Part shown: positions 50,523 through 58,504 of the stretch, piece by piece
How positions within the stretch are numbered: position 1 is the first letter of the stretch
How the letters are laid out: each line of letters opens with the position of its first letter
Notes under the pieces: model-generated
Seen by the model: the letters and a program-made list of their open reading frames with translations, nothing else
Told to the model about the DNA's origin: nothing
The model's database searches: none
Source: Phycisphaeraceae bacterium
GTDB lineage: Bacteria > Planctomycetota > Phycisphaerae > Phycisphaerales > UBA1924
Direction of reading: 5' to 3'
Length of the DNA: 64,000 nucleotides
Assembly (NCBI GenBank): GCA_019636655.1
Contig: JAHBXB010000001.1
Span: forward strand, 868,001-932,000
Position numbers and translations under genes: made by a program

Positions 50523-52696
50523 GCGACTCCGCCGCCGGATCAGACGCAGGTACCCCGCCGGTCTCGGCCGCGGCTCGCAGGGCGAGGTACGCGGTCCGCG
50601 CTGTCGTCCTTCTGTTCGCGATCACGGCGTGCTGCTTGTTTGTCGGCCTGATCGCCGCCCGCCTCAACGCCAGGCTTGATGTGACGGTAACGCGCGAGCA
50701 CCGCCTGTCACAGCGCTCGCTCGATGTACTCTCCGGGCTCGACAAGCCGTACGAAGTGGTCGTCGCGGCGGATGTCCGATCGCTTGACCCGGCGAGCTGG
50801 CAGCGCACCGTGGATGTGCTCGACAACTTCGGGCGGGCCTCCAAGAACCTGACCATCACCCGTATTGATACCGGCTCTGCCGATGGCCTGGCGAGGTTCG
50901 ACGGGCTGATGAAGCGCCTGGCCGAACGATTCCGTGAGAAGTCCGCCGCCGCGGTGGCCGCCGTGCAGCAGGGCGACGTGTCGTGCGAGCAGGTGGCCGA
51001 GCAGCTCGACTCGCTTTCCGCGGCGATCCTGAGGCTGCGCGAGGCTATCCCGGCTCCGCCGACAGGCCCACCCAATGCGCAGCAGTACCGCGGCTACCTG
51101 GAGGCGACGGCCGCAAGTTGCCGCGTGAGCGCCGGCGACCTCCGCAAGGCGGTGCAGACCTCCCGAGAAACCCTCCTCAAGACCGCCGGTCCCCTGCCGA
51201 TCCCCCCTACCGACGAAGCCGTCTACACCGTGCGAGCGACAGTCGGCGACGCACAGACCCTTGCCGCTCAGGTCGGCGACAACGTCGCCCGGCTGGAGCT
51301 GGACACATCGCTCTCCGCCGAGGCCCGGGACCAGATCAAGCCGCTGGTCAGCGAGGCCGCCTCGCTTCGCGACAAGGCCGGGCGCGCGGGCGCGATGCTC
51401 GAGGGGGTGCCGCACCCATCGGTCCTGCGGGTGGTCCGTGCGTTGGAGCAGACCGCCGCGGCGCTGGTGATCGGACCACCCGATGCCTCGGGCGCCGGTA
51501 TCACGGCGATCGACCTGGCGCAGCTCGTGCCGCCACGCCCAGCGCCGGGCGAGCCATCACTGCCCGATACCCGGTTCCGCGCGGAGGAACTGATCGATGC
51601 GGCGATCACCGGATTGATCGATCAGCTCAACCCGATCGTGGTCTTCGTCCACGCTCTGCCGACGAACTTTGCGCCCTCGTATCGTGAGTTTTCGCTTCTT
51701 GTTGATCGCCTGCGGCTGCGCGGCATCGACGTTGCCGAGTGGAACGTGAGCATCTCGCCCGAAAGTCCCGCTCTCACGCGCCTTGACGCAACGGGCAAGC
51801 GTCCGGTTGTCTACGCGATCGTGAGCGTCCCCGCTGTCGCCGCGGACAGCGCTCGCCGGATGGGCCGGCTCGCCGATGCCACCGTGCGGCTGATCAACGC
51901 GGGCAAGCCGGTGCTGCTCTCGGCGACGCCCTCGACCCTCCCAGGCATCGGGTCACCGGACCCGATGGTCTCCTTCCTTTCGCAGTTGATGGTGACCATG
52001 GACTCGGGGCGTCCGCTCCTTCGCCAGACGCAGACCCCCACCGGCAGGTCCGTGGGAGCGGACCACATCGCCGAGTCGGCCGGCGCGGATCATCCGATTG
52101 CACGATCGCTCGTTGGGATCCGGACGCCGCTGTTGTGGCCGTTGCCGATTACACGCAACAACCCCGCCGACGGCGTCGGCGACTCCGGAATCACCTTTAC
52201 ACCGCTGCTCAAGGTTCCGGCTTCAAAGGATGTGTGGGCGGAATCGGATTGGATGGACTACGCGACAGTGTGGCCGAGCCAACCGGCAACAGGCTCGCCG
52301 GCTCCGGACAGTTCAAGAGATGCCACCAGCACCGAAGACTGGGTGGTCGCCGCCGCGGTGGAACGGCTGCTCCCGAACTCCAAGTCCCCGCAGCGGCTGG
52401 TGCTGGTCGGCTCGTACCGTTGGTACTCCGATCAACTGGCAGTTCTGATCGGTGACAAGCGGGCGGACCCGGCGGATGTGTTCAGGCTCGTCGGAAACCT
52501 TGAGCTGTTCGAGGCCGCGACGCTGTGGCTTGCCGGGCAGGACGAGCGGATCTCGCAGAGCCCAACGGCCCAGTCGGTGCCGCTGATTCCAACAATGAGT
52601 GCCCAGCGCGTCACTGTGATCCGGTGGATGTTGATTGCCGGGCTTCCCGCGTTGGTGCTGCTCGCCGGCGCGGCGTGGCGGGTGCTGCGGGGTTGA
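50519..52696 (+). CDS. GldG-like ABC auxiliary protein
   Basis: A 725-residue protein anchored by N-terminal (about 25-48) and C-terminal (about 703-722) membrane helices. REHRLSQRSLDVLSGLDKPYEVVV is the typical GldG opening after the first helix. About 110-330 is an alpha-helical, Ala/Leu-rich insertion that is not usual for the family. VFVHALPTNFAPSYREFSLLVDRLRLRGIDVAEWNVS belongs to the ABC-type uncharacterised transport domain. Later GSYRWYSDQLAVLIGDKR and FRLVGNLELFEAATLWLAGQDE are family-like. It ends the operon. The last 86 bases overlap an antisense gene. Function in the complex is unknown; gliding itself is not assured. Confidence 0.83.
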   Translation: MSDSAAGSDAGTPPVSAAARRARYAVRAVVLLFAITACCLFVGLIAARLNARLDVTVTREHRLSQRSLDVLSGLDKPYEVVVAADVRSLDPASWQRTVDVLDNFGRASKNLTITRIDTGSADGLARFDGLMKRLAERFREKSAAAVAAVQQGDVSCEQVAEQLDSLSAAILRLREAIPAPPTGPPNAQQYRGYLEATAASCRVSAGDLRKAVQTSRETLLKTAGPLPIPPTDEAVYTVRATVGDAQTLAAQVGDNVARLELDTSLSAEARDQIKPLVSEAASLRDKAGRAGAMLEGVPHPSVLRVVRALEQTAAALVIGPPDASGAGITAIDLAQLVPPRPAPGEPSLPDTRFRAEELIDAAITGLIDQLNPIVVFVHALPTNFAPSYREFSLLVDRLRLRGIDVAEWNVSISPESPALTRLDATGKRPVVYAIVSVPAVAADSARRMGRLADATVRLINAGKPVLLSATPSTLPGIGSPDPMVSFLSQLMVTMDSGRPLLRQTQTPTGRSVGADHIAESAGADHPIARSLVGIRTPLLWPLPITRNNPADGVGDSGITFTPLLKVPASKDVWAESDWMDYATVWPSQPATGSPAPDSSRDATSTEDWVVAAAVERLLPNSKSPQRLVLVGSYRWYSDQLAVLIGDKRADPADVFRLVGNLELFEAATLWLAGQDERISQSPTAQSVPLIPTMSAQRVTVIRWMLIAGLPALVLLAGAAWRVLRG

Positions 52697-53234
52697 GGGC
52701 CGGGGACTGCCCGGCCGCGGGGGGCGGGGATTGCCGCCCGGTCGCTTCGCCGCAGGGCGCTTCGGGGGGCGGCGGGTTCAGCACAATCTCGCGGCAGCCC
52801 GGACCGGACCATGGCGTGTGGCACCGCGGACAGACAATGGCAAGCGGGTCAGCATCTCCAAAGTCCAGGTCGCAGACGCCGCAGCGGTAGAACTGCTCGG
52901 CGCCGCACTCGGGGCACATCAGGCCTCGGGGATCCAAGCCGTGGAGGTCGTAGCCACACACGCGGCAGTAGCCGTCGCCGGGCACGCGTCGCGGAAGCAC
53001 GCAGATGAACAATCCAACAGCCAGCACGGTGCCCGCGTACGGCCAGAGCAGGACTGAGAAGAGCTCCGATCGCAGCACGCCGAAGAGGGCGTGTTTGTCG
53101 TAGAGGCTCAGCAGGTGCACCGGTGCCGCGATCGCCGCGACACCGGCGACCACCACCGCAACCGACCGCCAGCTTCGGCGCCAGCGGGAAGCCAGGAACC
53201 AGATGAACACCGCGTAGATCGCGAGCAGAATCAC
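52611..53234 (-). CDS. Membrane protein with rubredoxin-like zinc ribbons
   Basis: A 207-residue hypothetical protein. The start is uncertain: GTG 53234 is proposed since hydrophobic sequence (ILLAIYAVFIWFLASRW) begins there; the frame is open further upstream without a good site. Three membrane segments are visible (about 3-20, 28-50, 62-85). Then come three Cys pairs: CRVCGYDLHGLDPRGLMCPECG, CGVCDLDFGD and CPRCHTPW. The CxxCGYDLxG pattern is very frequent in planctomycete proteins. The Pro/Ala-rich tail is disordered. It overlaps the 3' end of the Gld operon by 86 bases. Confidence 0.65.
   Translation of the reverse strand: MILLAIYAVFIWFLASRWRRSWRSVAVVVAGVAAIAAPVHLLSLYDKHALFGVLRSELFSVLLWPYAGTVLAVGLFICVLPRRVPGDGYCRVCGYDLHGLDPRGLMCPECGAEQFYRCGVCDLDFGDADPLAIVCPRCHTPWSGPGCREIVLNPPPPEAPCGEATGRQSPPPAAGQSPALNPAAPATPRRRAAPTREARQSTSTGSQ
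52698..52716 (+). terminator. Hairpin after the Gld-like operon
   Basis: GGCCGGG (52698-52704) and CCCGGCC (52710-52716) form a 7-bp stem with a GACTG loop, two bases after the GldG stop. It has no T-run and lies inside the antisense gene. Confidence 0.35.
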
Positions 53235-53325
53235 GTCGTTGTGTCCATACGATCGGCACCGGCCCGCAAGTCGCGGTCCGCCGGAATCCCCGATTGATCC
53301 TAGACGCGGGGGAATACGCGGACGG

Positions 53326-54420
53326 CTACTTGCCGGCCTTGAAGAACGTGCGCAGGGACTCGTAGATATCGTCGCGCCCGCCGACGCGGCTGGTGACAAC
53401 CCGCTGCCCCTCCTTGGTCGGGAACGCCTCCCGCAGGACGTTGATGAACGACCCGGATCCGTACGGGCTGGTAACCTGGCAGTACCCGAAGAGGTTGCTG
53501 ACCGGGACAAGGTGCTTCTCGAGGATCTGGACGCAGAGGCGGTTGTCCGACTCCGAGGAGTTGTCGCCGTCGGAGAAATGGAACAGGTAGATGTTCCAAT
53601 CCCCGGGGTCGTAGCGGCGTTCCAGAAGTTCCTTGCAGCACTGAAGCGCCGACGAGATGCGGGTGCCACCGTCCTCCCGGACGGAGAAGAACGTCTTGCG
53701 GTCGACTTCCTGTGCGACGACGTCGTGGACCACGTAGCGGCTCTCGATCCCCTCGTAGTTGCGGCGGAGCCATGTGTCGATCCAGAACGCCTCCAGGCGA
53801 ACGATTTCCTTCTGCTCCTCGCCCATTGAGCCGGAGACGTCCATCATGTAGACGATGACGGCGTTGCTTTGCGGCTTGCGCACCTCGGTCCAGGAGCGGA
53901 ATCGCAGGTCGTTCTTGATCGGGATGATGACGGGATTGTCGGGGTCGTAGGTGCCCAGGGCCACCTGCCGTCTCAGTGCCTCGCGGTAGGTGCGCTTGAA
54001 GTGACGAAGCGAAGCGGGCCCTTGGGGCCGAATGCCCGAGTACTTGTCCTTGGTTGTCGTGATCTGGTGCGCCCCCTTGGGCTGGATGCGCGGGAGTTGC
54101 AGTTCCTCGCCGAGGATGTCGGCGAGTTCGTCGAGCGAGACATCGACCTCAAGGATGTGCTTGCCTTCCTTGTCGCCTCCCTTGGACTGCCCCTGTCCGA
54201 CCCCCTGCCCTTCCTCGCCCTCGCCCATCCCGACGCCGCCGGAGTTGTCGCCGTAGCGAAACGTCGGGATGTCAATGTCGTGCACCGGGATCGAGACAAA
54301 CCGGCGTCCCTCCTTGCCGATCAACTCGCCCTTGGCGATAAAGCGCCGGAGCTCACGCCGGATCTTGCCTCGGACGATCTGCCTGAAGCGCTGGTGATCC
54401 TGTTCGATCTTGCTGACCAT
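53326..54420 (-). CDS. DUF444 (YeaH-like) VWA-domain protein
   Basis: A 364-residue protein. ATG 54420 is chosen at KIEQDHQRFRQIVRGKIRRELRRFIAKGEL, the family's usual opening, with GGAG before it; the frame runs to 54480 otherwise. SIPVHDIDIPTFRYGDN leads to a Gly/Gln-rich linker (60-88). The VWA domain has MIDAS-like MMDVSGSMGEEQKE (Asp194), TRISSALQCCKELLERRY and LFHFSDGDNSS. DUF444 proteins accompany the PrkA (YeaG) kinase and SpoVR in stress-related operons. Neither is found here, so the partner genes must be elsewhere or lost. It lies 153 bases beyond the flippase-like gene on the same strand and may be in the same unit. Confidence 0.9.
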   Translation of the reverse strand: MVSKIEQDHQRFRQIVRGKIRRELRRFIAKGELIGKEGRRFVSIPVHDIDIPTFRYGDNSGGVGMGEGEEGQGVGQGQSKGGDKEGKHILEVDVSLDELADILGEELQLPRIQPKGAHQITTTKDKYSGIRPQGPASLRHFKRTYREALRRQVALGTYDPDNPVIIPIKNDLRFRSWTEVRKPQSNAVIVYMMDVSGSMGEEQKEIVRLEAFWIDTWLRRNYEGIESRYVVHDVVAQEVDRKTFFSVREDGGTRISSALQCCKELLERRYDPGDWNIYLFHFSDGDNSSESDNRLCVQILEKHLVPVSNLFGYCQVTSPYGSGSFINVLREAFPTKEGQRVVTSRVGGRDDIYESLRTFFKAGK

Positions 54421-54573
54421 TGGCGCTCCCGTACCCCGGAGACTTCTCCGTGTGTCACGCGTGCCGGTTGCGATCACCAACCACGATTGTCATCGGCCCG
54501 ACACCCCACGCGCGCCAAGATCGCCCGTGGATGCGGCCTCCAGTCGGAGGATGGGACCGGCAACCCACTGCAA

Positions 54574-55566
54574 TCACGGGACGCGAGGCTTCCCCGAACG
54601 TCCGCATAACCAAGCCAAGCACCCCACCCCGACTGGTATCACAACGAGCAGTTCGCACGCTCTGTTCAGCAGATCTGCCAGAAGGCCGGGAGTTGCCGCA
54701 GAAACTCCGACGCCTGCCTCCTTTCCGGCGAAGATCGCTCGCGGGAGGCCGGCCGCCGCGACACCGACGATCCACTCCCGGACCCCAACCTGCACGGGAA
54801 CTGCCATTGCGGCCTGGCTCGCCGCGGCGACAATCGCGGCACCGGCGGGCGAGATCGGAGCGCCGATCACGCGAAATGCCAGCCAATACCGAACCGCCCA
54901 AAGCAGGACATCGAGGTATCGAAGCAACCCGGCGACCCAGGTGCGCCAGCCAACGAACTCCCCTCCCGTGCCGTTCCGCCAAATCCAAGATGTGGCCCAC
55001 GCCACCGCCAACAAGATGAACACCGGGGCTGCGACGATCCCTGCCGAGGCCATAACCGAACCATGCGGAACCATGGCGACACCAAGGACGGCAACCGCTC
55101 CCAGAACGGTGCAGCCCATCGACAGGGCGAGGACTTTCGCGGAATCACGGATTCGGATCCGATTCACCGTCTTGTGGTAGGTCACTCGGCCGATCAAACC
55201 CGGGCGGAGCGGCAGCATGTTCAGCAGCCATGCCGCGCCGATGAGGGCGCTCATTTCACCAAAGCCGACGCGGCCGTAGCGACGCGTCAGCACCCAGAAC
55301 ACGGCGCTGGTCACCAACCAATTGCAGACGGGCAACAGCAGCAGCATCGCGAGTTCAAGCCGCGGGGCTCGTGTGATGGACTCGCGTGCGATGGTCCAGG
55401 CATCGCCCTCTCGCGCAACCGCAAGCACAGCGGCGCCAATCAGCAGCAGGCCGACTCCGAAGCCCAAGACCGAGAGCACCCGGCGGCAACGGGAACTCTG
55501 GGGTGTCGATGGCTCATCCTGGCCCGGTCCGCCCAGCACCGCCGCGGCGTCACCGGGCTCGCTCAT
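54574..55566 (-). CDS. Lysylphosphatidylglycerol synthase TM/flippase-like (UPF0104-type) membrane protein
   Basis: A 330-residue polytopic protein with about eight helices, no soluble domain. The segment LIGAAWLLNMLPLRPGLIGRVTYHK corresponds to the MprF/YbhN family core, and VPVQVGVREWIVGVAA to the next loop. No synthase domain is attached, so it resembles the stand-alone transmembrane half, which may flip lipids. ATG 55566 overlaps the stop of the upstream TPR-like gene (ATGA), so its translation depends on it. Substrate unknown. Confidence 0.72.
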   Translation of the reverse strand: MSEPGDAAAVLGGPGQDEPSTPQSSRCRRVLSVLGFGVGLLLIGAAVLAVAREGDAWTIARESITRAPRLELAMLLLLPVCNWLVTSAVFWVLTRRYGRVGFGEMSALIGAAWLLNMLPLRPGLIGRVTYHKTVNRIRIRDSAKVLALSMGCTVLGAVAVLGVAMVPHGSVMASAGIVAAPVFILLAVAWATSWIWRNGTGGEFVGWRTWVAGLLRYLDVLLWAVRYWLAFRVIGAPISPAGAAIVAAASQAAMAVPVQVGVREWIVGVAAAGLPRAIFAGKEAGVGVSAATPGLLADLLNRACELLVVIPVGVGCLAWLCGRSGKPRVP

Positions 55567-58175
55567 TTCGGGGGCGCTCCCGGAGCCGGGATCGAATCGC
55601 CGGCCGGGGCAGCGGCGCTGCCCGGGGCTGGATTGGGCTGGACGGGCAATGCCGATGGGTCGGTCACGGCCTCGGTAGCGGTCATCGCGGCGTAGCCGCC
55701 GATCAGGTCATCGAGGCGGCGAGTCAACAGGCTGGCGAATTCGCCGACCCGGGCTTCGGGGCTCCCAGGTTTGGCGCCCTGCCCGAGCGTCGCAGCGCGA
55801 GCCAGCACCGGATTCTTTGGGTCGGTTACCCGGCTGAGGATCACTGCGGCAAGGACATCGGGATCCTGCTCTGCCAGAGCCGCTGCGTCGAAGGGTGCGA
55901 GCGCCGGCACACGCAGAGCCGGCGGGAGCATCGTGACCATCATGATTCGCCCTGGCACATCCAGCTGTGGGTAACGGGCGGCAAGGGCCTCGGCGAGCAA
56001 CTTGGCCTCGTCATCCGTGAACTTGCCGCCACCGGACTCGCCCAGCCATCGCGCGGCCATCCCGGAGATCGCCTGCCCGACCGATTGGGCCGAGCCATTC
56101 GTCACACTGTCGACCAGCGACTGGACCGTTGCTCGGCTCATCGGCGGCGGAGTACGAAGGACCATGGATCGGGTCTCGCTCGTCAACGAGAGCGGACCAA
56201 GCGCCACGATCCCTGTGTTGGTCATCCGGAATCCCTGGAGGACGCGCCAGCGAAGCCGTGCGGTCTTGTCGCCCACAAGACCCAGTGTGTACCACAGCCG
56301 GCCCGAGTCGGCGTCGACGAGGAGGTCCATTGTTTGTTGCGGCATCAGGCGGAGCCGCCGGTCGACCGAGAGCACTTCCATCGCGGACCTGCCGCCGATC
56401 CGCTCAAACCCCGCCTCAGCGCTCGCGGTGGCGATCAAGCGGGAGTTGATTGGCTTCTCGGGCCCCAAGGCCAATGGAATGGGAGAAACATTGCCCAACC
56501 GGATGCGCAACGGAAAGGTCTCGATGATCCCGCCGTAACGGTTCTCGGGTTCGGGTGTCTCCACCAAGAGAGACATGAACTCACGCGGGCTCTTGGCGAG
56601 GGCCTCCATCCAGGCCGGTACCGCGTCGGCGGTGCGTTCCAGTTGCTCCGCCTCTTCGGGACCCGCGGGCTCGACCCCTGACAACGTGCGGGCCCGCGTC
56701 CGCGCCCATGTACCGGCGGTGCTGCCCGCCTGCCGGCGCGCGTAGTCGGCGTACCCATCCACGGCGGCCGAGCGATTGCCCTCGAGTTCGAGGGTCACGA
56801 TGAGGCCCAGCTCCGCCAGCGGATCGGTTTTTGCGAGCGGGGTCAAGATCTCCTTGGCTCGAGCGAACTGGCCGGCTCGCATCGCCCGCCACCCCTCCAG
56901 CCATTGAAACCGATCGGGATCCACCGAGGGGTCGGCGCGAGCGGCCTCCATCTGTTTGTCCGCTTCATCGAGTTGACGGCCGGTCCAGAGCCGCATCCAA
57001 AGCAGGTTGGCCTGCATTCCCAGCGCTTCGGCCTCGGTGGGCTTCACGGGCGGCTTGTTCGGATCAAGAGCCGGCGGATCGAGGTGGAATGCGGTCGAAG
57101 TGGCCAGTTCGGTCATCGCCCAGTCGGTCTGAGCATCGTCGCCGATCGAACTGGCCATCGCCGCGAGGAGGGCGGCGGTCTGTGGAGCCAACTGGAGGGT
57201 CTGCGGGTCCGGGAGATCGAGCAAGGGGGCGCCGCCTGCCTTGAGTTGCTCGGCCTGCTTCATCATGCGGCCGCGTTGCGTGTCCACGGCATCCCGCATC
57301 TCGGCGATGCGCTTCCGGGGCCCTTCAACGTTCCAGATCGCCAGATCGGACTCCGTCACGATCTGCTGATCCTGCGGCAGGTTGTACGCCGCGGCAAGAC
57401 GAAGGAATGTGTCATAAAACCGCTTGGAGCCCTTGTACGCCCCGTGCGCCGCCAAGTGTCTGGCGATCTCCAGGTGCGTATGAGGATCGAGCGGGTCGGC
57501 TCTGAGCAGGACCAGCAGCAGGTCGAGGCGACCTGCCGGGTCGACGACGCGGTTCGAGTAATAACCCGCGGCGATAGCCGCCGCGTCCTTGTTCGTTGCA
57601 TCAAGCTCGATCGCTTGGGCGAGCTTTTTGACAAAGCCGTCGGCGTTTCCCTGTTCCTGGAGCAGGAGAGCCGCATCGAGCGCCAAGCGGCTGCGAATCG
57701 CCGGGCTGAAGGCCTGTCCCTGCGGACCGAGAAACTTCTCGTACGCCGCGAGACGTGCATCAACATCTTGCAAGTCCGCAATCCGGCCGGAGATCAGCCG
57801 GAGCAACGCGATCTCGTCGTCAGGAGCGAGGTTGACCAGCCGACGTGCCGGCTCGTCAAGGCGATCCCGATCCCCGGCCGCTCCCCATGCCTCGATCAGG
57901 CGACGGAGCAGGTACTCGTCATCCGGGCTCAGCCCGGTGGCGATCTCCATGGCTAGCGCCGTGATTCGGTAATCCCGAGCCGCCGGGGTGGGAACCCGGC
58001 TGAGGTCCCAGGTTGCGACGCGGCCGAGCGATCTTGCCGCCGCGTTCGCGACGGCCGATTGGGCCGGGTCCTGGTTGGCGGGCTGGGCCATCAATGACCC
58101 TGCTCCGAAAACCAGCGATGCCGCAACGGCGAGCGAAGCCAACCGATGACTCATCCAGAACGCGGCGTCGCGCAT
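55563..58175 (-). CDS. Exported helical-repeat (TPR-like) protein
   Basis: An 870-residue protein of no family I can name. ATG 58175 overlaps the previous stop (TGATG), which favours this start over ATG 58154. A signal peptide (HRLASLAVAASLVFGAGSLMAQ, about 10-31) is clear. Residues about 45-400 are helical pairs with TPR-like spacing (DDEIALLRLISGRIADLQDVDARLAAYEKFLG; KDAAAIAAGYYSNRVVDPAGRLDLLLVLLRADP). The later part (about 560-700) is beta-rich, then a helical region (ETRSMVLRTPPP.., DDEAKLLAEALAARYPQLD). The tail is Pro/Ala-rich. It is probably a periplasmic scaffold with the flippase-like partner encoded next. All ties to rho are positional. Confidence 0.68.
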   Translation of the reverse strand: MRDAAFWMSHRLASLAVAASLVFGAGSLMAQPANQDPAQSAVANAAARSLGRVATWDLSRVPTPAARDYRITALAMEIATGLSPDDEYLLRRLIEAWGAAGDRDRLDEPARRLVNLAPDDEIALLRLISGRIADLQDVDARLAAYEKFLGPQGQAFSPAIRSRLALDAALLLQEQGNADGFVKKLAQAIELDATNKDAAAIAAGYYSNRVVDPAGRLDLLLVLLRADPLDPHTHLEIARHLAAHGAYKGSKRFYDTFLRLAAAYNLPQDQQIVTESDLAIWNVEGPRKRIAEMRDAVDTQRGRMMKQAEQLKAGGAPLLDLPDPQTLQLAPQTAALLAAMASSIGDDAQTDWAMTELATSTAFHLDPPALDPNKPPVKPTEAEALGMQANLLWMRLWTGRQLDEADKQMEAARADPSVDPDRFQWLEGWRAMRAGQFARAKEILTPLAKTDPLAELGLIVTLELEGNRSAAVDGYADYARRQAGSTAGTWARTRARTLSGVEPAGPEEAEQLERTADAVPAWMEALAKSPREFMSLLVETPEPENRYGGIIETFPLRIRLGNVSPIPLALGPEKPINSRLIATASAEAGFERIGGRSAMEVLSVDRRLRLMPQQTMDLLVDADSGRLWYTLGLVGDKTARLRWRVLQGFRMTNTGIVALGPLSLTSETRSMVLRTPPPMSRATVQSLVDSVTNGSAQSVGQAISGMAARWLGESGGGKFTDDEAKLLAEALAARYPQLDVPGRIMMVTMLPPALRVPALAPFDAAALAEQDPDVLAAVILSRVTDPKNPVLARAATLGQGAKPGSPEARVGEFASLLTRRLDDLIGGYAAMTATEAVTDPSALPVQPNPAPGSAAAPAGDSIPAPGAPPK

Positions 58176-58489
58176 CAAAGCAGCACTCCCATGACGGCAA
58201 GGACAATCACACCGGTCGCCGCCGCCCATGCGGCGAGCTCGAACGATCCGGTAACCCAGGGGTTGGCTCCAGTAAACCATCGGTCGGCGGTTACCCCAGC
58301 AATGAACAGGCCCATGGAGACCAGCACCACACCGATGACGCGGAAGACGACGCCAGAGGCCGGGTACCGGCCAGCGAACTCCAGCACGGCCAGGAAGCCC
58401 ACGACCATCATCAGCCAGGCCCAGAGGGTGGCATGGACGAACGAGACGCCGCGCCAGAGTCGAGGGGATCCTCCCAAGGTGGCCTCCAT
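58175..58489 (-). CDS. Small three-helix membrane protein
   Basis: A 104-residue hypothetical protein, only 15 bases after the rho stop. Hydrophobic stretches lie at about 18-38, 46-65 and 80-104. The sequence reads SFVHATLWAWLMMVVGFLAVLEFAG, VVFRVIGVVLVSMGLFIAG and GSFELAAWAAATGVIVLAVMGVLL. No conserved motif is apparent. No ribosome site is visible, so it may need coupling to rho. Its stop overlaps the start of the helical-repeat gene (TGATG). Confidence 0.65.
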   Translation of the reverse strand: MEATLGGSPRLWRGVSFVHATLWAWLMMVVGFLAVLEFAGRYPASGVVFRVIGVVLVSMGLFIAGVTADRWFTGANPWVTGSFELAAWAAATGVIVLAVMGVLL

Positions 58490-58504
58490 TGAGGAACCGC
58501 GTGC

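Noticed and set aside
54410-55180. Plus-strand frames across the flippase-like gene
   Set aside because: The minus strand has a continuous membrane-protein pattern and an ATGA junction with its neighbour; the plus frames are Pro/Arg-rich shadows.
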